From an uncultured Lachnospiraceae bacterium (GTDB lineage Bacteria; Bacillota; Clostridia; Lachnospirales; Lachnospiraceae), in contig CAJUMV010000035.1 in NCBI GenBank assembly GCA_910587715.1, forward strand, positions 1 to 45,117: 45,117 nt of DNA, read 5' to 3'. A program made the position numbers and the translations under genes. Positions 33,574-41,249 of this stretch are shown here, in pieces. Numbering within the stretch: position 1 is the first letter of the stretch; each line of letters starts with the position of its first letter. The notes beneath the pieces were generated by a model. The model saw only the letters and a program-made list of their open reading frames with translations. It had not been told where the DNA came from and did no database searches.

Positions 33574-34893
33574 ATGAATAAGGTAGTTAAATTTGGCGGA
33601 AGCTCTCTGGCGAGTGCGGAGCAGTTTAAAAAGGTGGGCGCGATTATCCGTGCGGACGACGAACGGAAATTTGTGGTGCCCTCTGCCCCCGGCAAGAGAT
33701 CTTCGGACGACACGAAGGTCACGGATATGCTTTATGCCTGCTATGAGCTTGCGGAACAGGGGAAGGATTTTACGGAGCAGCTGCAGGCGATTAAGGACAG
33801 ATATCAGGAGATCATAGACGGGCTGGAGTTAAAGCTTTCTCTGGATAAGGAATTTAAGGGCATTGAGAAGAACTTTAAGGAAAAGGCGGGTTCTGACTAT
33901 GCCGCTTCGCGAGGGGAATATTTAAACGGCATTATTATGGCGAAATATCTTGGCTATGAGTTTGTGGATGCGGCGACGGTCATACGCTTTAAGCCGGATG
34001 GCGAGCATGACGCGGAGCTGACAAACCAGCTTCTGCGGGAGCGTCTTTCGGGCGTGAAAGCGGCTGTAATACCCGGGTTTTACGGCGCTTATGAAGATGG
34101 AAGGGTAAAAACGTTTTCCCGAGGCGGTTCCGATATCACGGGCTCCATCGTGGCGCGGGCGATCAAGGCGAATGTGTATGAGAATTGGACGGATGTTTCG
34201 GGTGTGCTGGTTGCGGACCCTAGGATTATCTATAAGCCCGAGGGCGTGGAGACGATTACATACAGGGAACTTCGTGAGCTTGCTTACATGGGATTCTCGG
34301 TTCTGCATGAGGACGCTATTTTCCCGGTGAGGAGCGAGGGGATTCCGATTAATATCCGCAACACCAACGCGCCGGACGACAACGGCACATGGATTGTGGA
34401 GAGCACCTGCCAGAAGTCGAAATATGTGATTACCGGTATCGCCGGAAAGAAAGGTTTCTGCGCGGTCAATATAGAAAAGGAAATGATGAACTCAGAAATC
34501 GGCTTCGGGCGCAAGGTGCTGCAGGCATTTGAGGAGAATGAGATTTCCTTTGAGCATGTGCCCTCCGGCATTGACACCATGACGGTGTTTGTGCATCAGG
34601 ATGAGTTTATGCACAAGGAGCAAAAGGTAGTTTCCGGCATCCACAGGCTGGCGGATCCGGATTCCATTGACATAGAGGCGGATCTTGCGCTGATTGCCGT
34701 GGTGGGACGCGGCATGAAATCCACACGCGGTACGGCTGGGAGAATCTTTTCCGCGCTGGCACATGCCAATGTTAACGTGAAGATGATTGACCAGGGTTCC
34801 AGCGAGCTGAATATTATTATCGGTGTGGCGAACGCTGATTTTGAAACGGCGATCAAAGCGATTTATGATATTTTTGTAATATCACAGATTTAG
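33574..34893 (+). CDS. lysC: Aspartate kinase
   Basis: A 439-residue kinase making aspartyl phosphate, the entry step to lysine, threonine and methionine. Signatures: VVKFGGSSLASAEQF at the N-terminus, VVPSAPGKRSSDDTKVTDML, FSRGGSDITGSIVARAI, ENWTDVSGVLVADPRII, and two ACT domains near the C-terminus (VNIEKEMMNSEIGFGRKVLQAFEENEISFEHVPSGIDTMTVF and VVGRGMKSTRGTAGRIFSALAHANVNVKMIDQG), hence allosteric control by an end product. ATG 33574 follows GGGGGAAGG at 4 bases; the open frame continues upstream to 33529 within hom but is not homologous there. Ends in a strong terminator. Confidence 0.95.
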   Translation: MNKVVKFGGSSLASAEQFKKVGAIIRADDERKFVVPSAPGKRSSDDTKVTDMLYACYELAEQGKDFTEQLQAIKDRYQEIIDGLELKLSLDKEFKGIEKNFKEKAGSDYAASRGEYLNGIIMAKYLGYEFVDAATVIRFKPDGEHDAELTNQLLRERLSGVKAAVIPGFYGAYEDGRVKTFSRGGSDITGSIVARAIKANVYENWTDVSGVLVADPRIIYKPEGVETITYRELRELAYMGFSVLHEDAIFPVRSEGIPINIRNTNAPDDNGTWIVESTCQKSKYVITGIAGKKGFCAVNIEKEMMNSEIGFGRKVLQAFEENEISFEHVPSGIDTMTVFVHQDEFMHKEQKVVSGIHRLADPDSIDIEADLALIAVVGRGMKSTRGTAGRIFSALAHANVNVKMIDQGSSELNIIIGVANADFETAIKAIYDIFVISQI

Positions 34894-34926
34894 CGGGAAT
34901 CCTTAGGCATATTGTATACTGTATTT

Positions 34927-34966
34927 CAAAAAGGACAAAAAAATTGTTTATTTTTTGTCCTTTTTG
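34927..34966 (+). terminator. Strong terminator after lysC
   Basis: CAAAAAGGACAAAAAA and TTTTTTGTCCTTTTTG make a long perfect stem with a 7-base loop and U-run. The AT-rich symmetry suits either strand, but no minus-strand gene approaches from the right. Confidence 0.85.
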
Positions 34967-35034
34967 TGTTAAAATTGTTCTGTTACTGTACAAATAGCAT
35001 AAACAATGCGGCGTAAATGATTATGGAGGGTACA

Positions 35035-36987
35035 ATGGCAAATCAACCGTTAGAGTCGTTGGTATATACCAACGACAATTGCGTAGGATGCAACAAGTGT
35101 ATCTCCGCATGCCCCGTATTAACGGCGAACCGTGCGGTAGAGGAAAAGGGAAAGAACAAAATTATTGTGGATGGCAGTCAGTGTATTAGCTGCGGCGCCT
35201 GTTTCGATGCCTGCGCGCACAATGCGAGAAGCTATCACGACGACACGGAGCGTTTTTTCGAGGATCTGAAGAAGGGCGAGAAGATTTCGCTTCTGCTGGC
35301 ACCCGCTTTCCTGGCGAACTATCCGAGGGAGTATGCCACGGTTTTGGGCGGACTCAAAAAATTGGGCGTAAACCGCATTATCAGCATCAGCTTTGGCGCG
35401 GACATCACGACATGGGGATATGTCAAGTACATAACGGAGCACAATTTTACGGGTGGCATTTCGCAGCCCTGTCCCGCGGTGGTGGGTTACATAGAGAAGT
35501 ATCTCCCAGAGCTGCTTCCCAGCTTGATGCCGGTGCATTCCCCGATGATGTGCGGCGCGATTTATGTGAAGAAATATATGAAGGTGCCTGATAAACTTGC
35601 TTTTATCAGCCCATGCATTGCGAAGAAGAATGAGATTGACGATCCGAATTGCGGCGGCTATGTCTCCTACAACGTGACATTTGACCATCTGATGAAGTAT
35701 GTAAGAGAGCACGGTATTTCCGGTCCCGCGGTGACGGATGAGATTGAGTATGGTCTGGGTTCCATTTATCCCATGCCGGGCGGCTTAAAGGAAAACGTTT
35801 ACTGGTTCTGCGGTGAGGATATTTTTATCAGGCAGATTGAGGGCGAGAAACATGCTTATGAGTTCCTGAGTGATTATAAGAGAAGAGTGCTCGGGAACAA
35901 AGAACTGCCGTTTATGGTGGATGCGCTTAACTGCGCCAAGGGATGTATTTATGGTCCGGGCGTGAAAGAGGAGAAGGCGAAGTCCGACGACACACTTTAC
36001 GAACTGCAGAAGATTCGGGAAGCCAGCAAGAAGAACGATAAGCGGCATGCTTTCAGCAGGAGCCTGACCCCGAAGCAGAGGCTGGCAAGACTCAACAAGC
36101 AGTTTGCGCAGTTGGATATCAACGATTTTATCAGACGTTATACCGATAAATCGTCGATGGTGACGGCAAAGAAGGCAAGCCCCGCCGAACTGGATGAGAT
36201 TTTCATTTCCATGGATAAGCGCACGGACGCGGAGCGCAGCATTAACTGTTCCGCCTGTGGTTACGATACCTGTAAAAAGATGGCGACGGCGGTTCACAAC
36301 GGCTGTAATAATATTTACAACTGCATCCAGTTTGTAAAAGGCGAAGTGGAGAAGGAAGGCGAGATAGCCAGAACGATGGCCTCCGAAGTAGAGCAGAAGA
36401 ACACCGAGCTTCAGACAAAGAACGAAAAGATTGCGGAGCTGATTGCCGAGGTGCAGGTAGACTTCGACAGTCTGGATATTTCCATCAGCGAAATGTCCGC
36501 GGGCAATAACAGCAATGCGGAGGAGAGCACGGGCATTTCGGCGTCCATGAGCGATGTGGTGAACTTCTGCGACCAGCTGAACGAAGCGCTCGGCAAGATT
36601 CAGGGACTGCTCGTGAAGCTGGAAGAAAATAATGAAGAGATTACGAATGTGGCGGAGGAGACGAATCTCCTTGCGCTGAATGCGAGCATAGAGGCGGCAA
36701 GGGCAGGGGAGTCCGGAAGAGGCTTTGCCATCATTGCAGAGAATATCAAGAAGCTGGCGGATTCCTCGAAGGATACGGCAAGCGATTCCGATGCCAATAA
36801 AGAGCAGATACAGACGGCGATTTCCGAGCTTCTGTCAGACGCCAAGAAATTAATCAGCGTCATTGACGGCGTGAATCTGCGGGTGACGAACCTGGCAGCT
36901 TCCACGGAGGAGATTGCGGCATCTGCCGATATGGTGAGCACGATATCCGGCGATTTGAAGGAAAAGCTCTCGGAGCTGAACAGCTAA
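35035..36987 (+). CDS. [FeFe]-hydrogenase-like sensor fused to a methyl-accepting chemotaxis signalling domain
   Basis: A 650-residue soluble fusion in four parts. Residues about 10-70 form a two-[4Fe-4S] ferredoxin domain (CVGCNKCISACP and CISCGACFDACAHNA). About 80-360 is an iron-only hydrogenase domain with altered L motifs: SQPCPAVVGYIEKY, FISPCIAKKNEI and ALNCAKGCIYGPG replace the classic H-cluster sequences. About 400-435 is a further Fe-S Cys motif (INCSACGYDTCKKMATAVHNGCN). From about 440 a coiled-coil leads to an MCP signalling tip (EETNLLALNASIEAARAGESGRGFAIIAENIKKLADSS). There is no membrane helix. It is probably a redox or H2 sensor. ATG 35035 follows GGAGGG. Confidence 0.85.
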   Translation: MANQPLESLVYTNDNCVGCNKCISACPVLTANRAVEEKGKNKIIVDGSQCISCGACFDACAHNARSYHDDTERFFEDLKKGEKISLLLAPAFLANYPREYATVLGGLKKLGVNRIISISFGADITTWGYVKYITEHNFTGGISQPCPAVVGYIEKYLPELLPSLMPVHSPMMCGAIYVKKYMKVPDKLAFISPCIAKKNEIDDPNCGGYVSYNVTFDHLMKYVREHGISGPAVTDEIEYGLGSIYPMPGGLKENVYWFCGEDIFIRQIEGEKHAYEFLSDYKRRVLGNKELPFMVDALNCAKGCIYGPGVKEEKAKSDDTLYELQKIREASKKNDKRHAFSRSLTPKQRLARLNKQFAQLDINDFIRRYTDKSSMVTAKKASPAELDEIFISMDKRTDAERSINCSACGYDTCKKMATAVHNGCNNIYNCIQFVKGEVEKEGEIARTMASEVEQKNTELQTKNEKIAELIAEVQVDFDSLDISISEMSAGNNSNAEESTGISASMSDVVNFCDQLNEALGKIQGLLVKLEENNEEITNVAEETNLLALNASIEAARAGESGRGFAIIAENIKKLADSSKDTASDSDANKEQIQTAISELLSDAKKLISVIDGVNLRVTNLAASTEEIAASADMVSTISGDLKEKLSELNS

Positions 36988-37042
36988 ATAAGAAAAAAAT
37001 ACTGCCGGATTAGATAATGAGATATGGAAATGCAGTAAACGG

Positions 37043-37077
37043 AAGAAGACCGAAGCTTTGCAAGCGACGGTCTTCTT
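37043..37077. terminator. Bidirectional terminator between convergent genes
   Basis: AAGAAGACCG (37043-37052) and CGGTCTTCTT (37068-37077) pair perfectly; the stem end is T-rich on the plus strand and the mirror is A-rich, fitting the converging hydrogenase and LUD genes. Confidence 0.75.
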
Positions 37078-37083
37078 ATCATG

Positions 37084-37719
37084 TTAGTACCCCAGCTCTT
37101 CGCCAACGAGATAGACTTTGATTCTGCCGGGATGCATACTGCGTCTTGTCACCACGATCTGGCAGCAGAAGCATTCCGGGGAAAGGCAGTCGTGGCACAC
37201 GCCCGTGGCGGCGCAGGGGAGACTGCGCTCCAGCCGGATGGCGTTGGCGGGAGAGGCGGTGTTCCGGACTCTGGCGACGCCGCTTTCCACGTCCGGGACA
37301 ACCTTATTCATACCCGCCACAATGATGACGTTCGAAGGTCCCTGAATCAGACAGGCAACGCGGTTGCCGTTGCCGTCAATATTGATCAATTCGCCGTCTA
37401 AGGTGATGGCGTTGGTACTCATAAGGAAGTAATCGGCAAGGACGGTTCTTCCGTAGATTTGCCGGGATTCTTCCGGCGTTTTTGCGGCGCTGCGGTCTAA
37501 TAGTTCATAGGAGCCGCCGCGGATGGCGTCCATCAGACCGCATTCTTTCAAAGTTTCGCTGCCGCCCCAGCCGATGATTGCGCCGGAGGGCATTTCAGAG
37601 AGAATTGCCTCGACACAAGCCGCCGATGTGTCAAAATAGCATCCTTTCATATTTCTTTTTTCCAGATTTTTAATAATGGTTTCCGCCTGTTTGGCGAGTG
37701 CTGTTTTTTTATGTGACAT
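37084..37719 (-). CDS. LUD-domain protein, lactate-utilization type (LutC-like)
   Basis: A 211-residue protein. The start at 37719 is chosen because GGAGG lies 7 bases upstream; a slightly longer frame begins at 37734. The LUD/DUF162 pattern is clear: GAIIGWGGSETLKECGLMDAIRGG, VLADYFLMSTNAITLDGELINIDGNGNRVACLIQGPSNVIIVAGMNKVV, and RVRNTASPANAIRL. A Cys-rich stretch near the C-terminus (CAATGVCHDCLSPECFCC) may bind a metal. Full LutABC partners are absent; clostridial genomes often carry such lone LUD proteins of unknown role. It is convergent with the hydrogenase gene. Confidence 0.83.
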   Translation of the reverse strand: MSHKKTALAKQAETIIKNLEKRNMKGCYFDTSAACVEAILSEMPSGAIIGWGGSETLKECGLMDAIRGGSYELLDRSAAKTPEESRQIYGRTVLADYFLMSTNAITLDGELINIDGNGNRVACLIQGPSNVIIVAGMNKVVPDVESGVARVRNTASPANAIRLERSLPCAATGVCHDCLSPECFCCQIVVTRRSMHPGRIKVYLVGEELGY

Positions 37720-37889
37720 ATGTATTTCCTCCATACTATAAGATGATTTGTAAAGCTTTTCACTTATTGTATCACTGTACTTTGTGGAGGCGCAAGCAGG
37801 TAATTGGTATCAGACCGGCTGTTTTTGGACGATACGCCTGTTGCATGGCGGTTGCACAGATGATAAAATGTTCGATTCTACGCCTTAAA

Positions 37890-37918
37890 TTGACTGTCAA
37901 TTTATACAAATATATAAT
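37890..37918 (+). promoter_or_regulatory. Consensus promoter overlapping a palindrome
   Basis: TTGACT (37890-37895), 17 bases, perfect TATAAT (37913-37918). The -35 lies in AAATTGACTGTCAATTT, a perfect palindrome with a one-base centre, so a TTGACA is also present on the minus strand, facing the LUD gene. A divergent promoter or repressor site is likely. Confidence 0.55.
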
Positions 37919-37984
37919 AAAATGAGAAAACAATAGACGATATATAACAAAGTGAAAATTTTTAAAAATTTTTTTAAAAATGTG

Positions 37985-38012
37985 TTGACAAATCATGCCA
38001 AGGTGATATAAT
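37985..38012 (+). promoter_or_regulatory. Strong promoter of the orphan RNA locus
   Basis: TTGACA (37985-37990), 16 bases, TATAAT (38007-38012), both consensus. The transcript would start near 38019, with no gene for more than 500 bases downstream. Confidence 0.75.
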
Positions 38013-38018
38013 AAACTC

Positions 38019-38398
38019 ATAAAGAAACACTTCACATAGATAAACTAAAAGAAAGAGAGGTACGGTCCACCAAAAACTTAAAGTAACACATCAGAGACTT
38101 ACAAGTGAATAGGAGACCACTGAAAAAGACGAGCGAAATCGAGTACATGCAGAGGATGGCGAATCAGAGAAGAGTCCCGGGAAAGCTCCCATAGAAGAGG
38201 AGAGAGCGGATGACAGAAAAGAGAAGAAATCCGCAGGGAGAGAGGGAACAGACGCCACAGTATCGAGGATACGAGAGAAGAGATGGAAAGAGGACGTGAG
38301 GGAAAAAACGGAGGTAAGGACCATTGGACAGTGAGTTTTAGAGGCGGGTATTGATTCCTTAGAGAATGAATACCCGTTTCGCATTGTCTTTTTCTTTT
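38019..38398 (+). ncRNA. Candidate non-coding RNA, about 370-380 nt, purine-rich
   Basis: Within the 825-base gene-free stretch 37735-38559, a consensus promoter (37985-38012) and a hairpin with U-rich tail (38345-38398) bound about 370 transcribed bases. The strand is strikingly rich in A and G. Internal stems include GCGGAT/ATCCGC (38206-38244 region), GTATC/GATAC near 38260, and GGTCC near the 5' end with GGACC near the 3' end, which would bring the ends together. I see no match to tmRNA, RNase P RNA, SRP RNA or 6S RNA. One short ORF (38210-38299) with a possible ribosome site lies inside. Unknown class. Confidence 0.55.
38345..38398 (+). terminator. Terminator of the orphan RNA
   Basis: CGGGTATTGATTC (38345-38357) pairs with GAATGAATACCCG (38364-38376), with one G-G mismatch, and is followed at a short distance by GTCTTTTTCTTTT. 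The rest of the gap to 38559 shows no gene. Confidence 0.65.
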
Positions 38399-38559
38399 GT
38401 ATTCTTATGGGAATCTTAATAAAATCGGGGTGGCTTTTCCACTAAAAATAGGTTATAGTATACCTATGCATACTATATCTTGTATGTGATGAAGTTTGAG
38501 AACCTGTTGTACAGATAGCGTTAGGATAAAAGATTCCAGAAAGGACATGGTTACAGCCG

Positions 38560-40002
38560 ATGGGAAAGCTGCATAAAAGGAACAAAGGATATTCGGACGA
38601 GGAGTTGGATGAAGAAGAGACGGATTTTGAAGAAGACGAGGATGAAGAAGAGGAAGATGGTGAAATAGAAGAAGACGAGGAAGAAGAGGATGAGGAAGAG
38701 GAGCGCCGTGCGTACAGACGCAGACGCAGAATCCGCAATCAAATCATAGTCTATCTTGTGATCTTCTTTGTGGCTGTGGGGATTGCCGGAGGCGGCATTG
38801 CAGTCGGAAGAAAGGCGGCTTCTTTTATCAGGCATAAGAAGCAGGCGGCTGCGGAGGAGAAGGCGAAGGAAGAAGCAGCCGAGCAGGAAGAGCCGGAGGA
38901 GGAGTTGGTCATCGATACGCCGGAGCCTGCAGAGGAAGAGCCGGAGGAGGAAGAGGATATTTTGGGAGGATTGGCGGAGTCCTACTATTCTGAAATGTCG
39001 ATTGAAAATAAGGTGGCGGGACTCTTTATGGTGACGCCGGAAGCGATTACGGGGGTTACGACGGCGACACAGGCGGGGGACGGCACGCAGGAAGCATTGA
39101 ACCAATATGCGGTGGGCGGTCTGATTTACTTTAGCAAAAATATTTTGGATAAGGAGCAGATTACGAAGATGCTTTCGAACACGACCTCCATGAGCAATTA
39201 TCCGATTTTTCTCGCGGTGGACGAGGAGGGCGGCGATGTCAGCCGGGTTGCGAACAGCAAGGTTGAGGTGACGAAGGTGGAAGATATGGCTTCTATCGGC
39301 GCCGGCGGAGATGCGTCTTCGGCTGCGGAAGCGGGAACGACCATCGGTTCCTATCTGAGCGAGCTTGGCTTTAATGTGGATTTTGCACCGGTTGCGGATG
39401 TGGCGGGAGAAGGCAGTGCGCTGGGAAACCGTTCTTTCGGTTCCGATCCACAGGTGGTAGGTGAGATGGTTACTAACGCGGTAGGCGGCATTGAGGGCAC
39501 TGGCGTGAGCGCCTGTCTCAAGCATTTTCCGGGGCTTGGCAGCACTTCGGAGGATACCCATGACGGGAGAGTGGAGATTACAAAGTCGCTGGAGGAAATG
39601 CGGGCTTCGGATTTTGTGCCTTTTTCCGCGGGGATAGAAGCGGGAGCAGATTTTGTGATGGTGACTCATGCCACGGCACCTGCGCTGGATGAAGATAATG
39701 TGCCGAGTTCCCTGTCGAAAAAGGTGATTACCGATATTCTGCGGGGAGAACTGGGCTTTGAAGGTGTGGTCATTACAGATGCGCTGGATATGACGGCGAT
39801 TACGGATTATTATACGCCCGAGGAGGCAGCGGTGATGGCGCTGGAAGCAGGCGCGGATATGCTGCTTATGCCGGAGGATTTTGAGAAGGCTTACAATGCG
39901 GTGCTCGCGGCAGTACAGGACGGGACGATTTCAGAGGAACGGATTGACGAGTCTCTGGATCGGATTTACCGGGTGAAGTGTGCGGGAAAACTGGATAATT
40001 AA
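38560..40002 (+). CDS. Membrane-anchored family 3 glycoside hydrolase (NagZ-like)
   Basis: A 480-residue enzyme. The cytoplasmic N-terminus is almost entirely Asp/Glu (residues about 13-48), ends in a basic cluster (RRAYRRRRRIR) and a membrane helix (about 67-87, IVYLVIFFVAVGIAGGGIAVG). After an acidic linker the GH3 domain (about 140-475) has GGLIYFSKN, FLAVDEEGGDVSR, DFAPVADVAGEGSALGNRSFGSDPQ, CLKHFPGLGSTSEDTHDGR (the KHFPG-His/Asp motif of NagZ-type enzymes) and VVITDALDMTAI with the nucleophile Asp. It should cleave N-acetylglucosamine-containing cell-wall material outside the cell. The ribosome site is poor; an overlapping 9-codon ORF at 38547 has a better one. Confidence 0.87.
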   Translation: MGKLHKRNKGYSDEELDEEETDFEEDEDEEEEDGEIEEDEEEEDEEEERRAYRRRRRIRNQIIVYLVIFFVAVGIAGGGIAVGRKAASFIRHKKQAAAEEKAKEEAAEQEEPEEELVIDTPEPAEEEPEEEEDILGGLAESYYSEMSIENKVAGLFMVTPEAITGVTTATQAGDGTQEALNQYAVGGLIYFSKNILDKEQITKMLSNTTSMSNYPIFLAVDEEGGDVSRVANSKVEVTKVEDMASIGAGGDASSAAEAGTTIGSYLSELGFNVDFAPVADVAGEGSALGNRSFGSDPQVVGEMVTNAVGGIEGTGVSACLKHFPGLGSTSEDTHDGRVEITKSLEEMRASDFVPFSAGIEAGADFVMVTHATAPALDEDNVPSSLSKKVITDILRGELGFEGVVITDALDMTAITDYYTPEEAAVMALEAGADMLLMPEDFEKAYNAVLAAVQDGTISEERIDESLDRIYRVKCAGKLDN

Positions 40003-40025
40003 AGACAAATATATAAATATCATTG

Positions 40026-40059
40026 GCGGGAACACTGTATGGCAGGGATTCCCGCTTTT
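40026..40059 (+). terminator. Terminator after the GH3 gene
   Basis: GCGGGAA (40026-40032) pairs with TTCCCGC (40049-40055), followed by TTTTG. Confidence 0.7.
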
Positions 40060-40105
40060 GTTTGCGCGCCGTTCGGATCTGTTTATGCGTGTCCTTTTGA
40101 GGAGG

Positions 40106-40156
40106 TTGACTTTTTTATAAACTGACTATATAATATACTTAGTAATGCAAAGCATT
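40106..40156 (+). promoter_or_regulatory. Promoter and likely operator of the PadR operon
   Basis: TTGACT (40106-40111), 17 bases, TATAAT (40129-40134), then the perfect palindrome AATGC-AAA-GCATT (40143-40155) at the expected start site. PadR proteins repress by binding such inverted repeats, so autoregulation is likely. The ribosome site of the first gene is 90 bases further on. Confidence 0.6.
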
Positions 40157-40249
40157 AAAGAGAATAAAGTAATATGAGGCTTAATGTGTAGGACTGGCGT
40201 CTGGGTATCGCCTGTCACAGAATTGTTGAAAGTATAAAACGGGGCGGAA

Positions 40250-40597
40250 ATGAAGGTCGTTATCAATGATAAATATGAGCGGCAGATGAAGAAGGGCGTA
40301 CTGGATATGCTTGTCCTGCGGCTGCTGCAGTCAGAAGCTAAGTATGGCTATCAGATTATTCAGGAGATGAAGGAAAAGAGCGGAGAGACCTTTTTGCTCA
40401 AGGACGGCACGCTGTATCCGATTCTTTACCGGCTGGAAGATGACGGGCTGGTGGTGAGCAGATGGAGCGGGGCTGTGGGAAAACAGGTGCCGAGAAAGTA
40501 TTACGAAATTACCGAAGAAGGGAAACAGGCGCTTGCCGAAATAGAGGAAGTCTGGCAGCGGATTTCCGATGGAGTGAGAAAAATCATGGAGGAATAG
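40250..40597 (+). CDS. PadR-family transcription regulator
   Basis: A 115-residue winged-helix repressor. The pattern MKKGVLDMLVLRLLQSEAKYGYQIIQEMKEKSGETFLLKDGTLYPILYRLEDDGLVVSRW is the PadR DNA-binding domain, and KYYEITEEGKQALAEIEEVWQRI the wing and dimer helix. GGGGCGG precedes the ATG. It is followed after 3 bases by three membrane-protein genes; PadR plus a HAAS-domain membrane protein is a common pair in Firmicutes, and in some cases the regulator responds to antibiotics or cell-wall stress. The signal here is unknown. Confidence 0.9.
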   Translation: MKVVINDKYERQMKKGVLDMLVLRLLQSEAKYGYQIIQEMKEKSGETFLLKDGTLYPILYRLEDDGLVVSRWSGAVGKQVPRKYYEITEEGKQALAEIEEVWQRISDGVRKIMEE

Positions 40598-40600
40598 GCA

Positions 40601-41248
40601 ATGGACGAAAAGAGGTATGTAGACGCTGTTGCGAGAAAACTGAAGTGCGGCGGAACAAGGAAAAGGGAGATCAAAAGACAGCTTCTGGCGGACATGCAGG
40701 CGCGGGAAAATCAGGGGGAACGGCTGGACGACATTATTTCCCGGATGGGGAAGGCGGAGGAGATTGCGGAAGGCTTTAATGAGAATATTTCAGTGGAAGA
40801 GCGGAAGCGGTATGCCCGAAACAGGGTGCTGAAGATCGTAATTCCCATTGCTCTTGCGCTGTTTTTCCTTGGCATGGCAGGATACTGGCTGTTTCCGAAA
40901 ACTGTGGATATAGAGAAGAGCAGATATTTTGACAAAGAGGAAGTCGAAGCGGCTATGAAGGAGACCGTTGAGCTGCTGGATGCGGAGGAGTACGCTGCAT
41001 TGCAGGAAAACGCCACTGCGCAGATGCAGTCACTGTTGAATGCAGAGACGAGGGAAAGTATGCGGGAAACGCTGTCCGATGACTGGGGAGAACGCAGGCA
41101 GTTCGGCGCGGTGTATCTGGTGGAAGTGGTACAGGGAAACAGGCATCTGGCGGTCGGGGAAATGACGGTTACCTATGAAAACGTGAGCGTCACTTACCGG
41201 CTGACGTATGACGAAGATATGCGGTTCGCGGGAATTTATGTGAGGTAG
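40601..41248 (+). CDS. HAAS-domain membrane protein with DUF3887-like extracellular domain
   Basis: A 215-residue protein. The N-terminal 60 residues (KRYVDAVARKLKCGGTRKREIKRQLLADMQARENQGERLDDIISRMGKAEEIAEGF) are the helical HAAS domain that typically accompanies PadR regulators and may contact them. One membrane helix follows (about 77-97, VLKIVIPIALALFFLGMAGYWLF) and then an outside domain (about 105-213: YFDKEEVEAAMKETVELLDAEEYAALQENAT and VYLVEVVQGNRHLAVGEMTVTYENVSVTYRLTYD) resembling DUF3887. It starts 3 bases after the regulator gene and ends one base before the next gene, clearly one operon. Confidence 0.78.
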   Translation: MDEKRYVDAVARKLKCGGTRKREIKRQLLADMQARENQGERLDDIISRMGKAEEIAEGFNENISVEERKRYARNRVLKIVIPIALALFFLGMAGYWLFPKTVDIEKSRYFDKEEVEAAMKETVELLDAEEYAALQENATAQMQSLLNAETRESMRETLSDDWGERRQFGAVYLVEVVQGNRHLAVGEMTVTYENVSVTYRLTYDEDMRFAGIYVR

Positions 41249-41249
41249 G

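Noticed and set aside
38091..38384. 97-residue minus-strand reading frame opposite the orphan RNA
   Set aside because: Its Ser/Phe/Leu-rich composition is what the complement of purine-rich DNA must encode; no ribosome site, and the promoter and terminator face the other way.
38551..39669. 372-residue minus-strand frame opposite the GH3 gene
   Set aside because: Shadow of the strongly supported GH3 coding frame; Arg/His/Leu-rich and without motifs.
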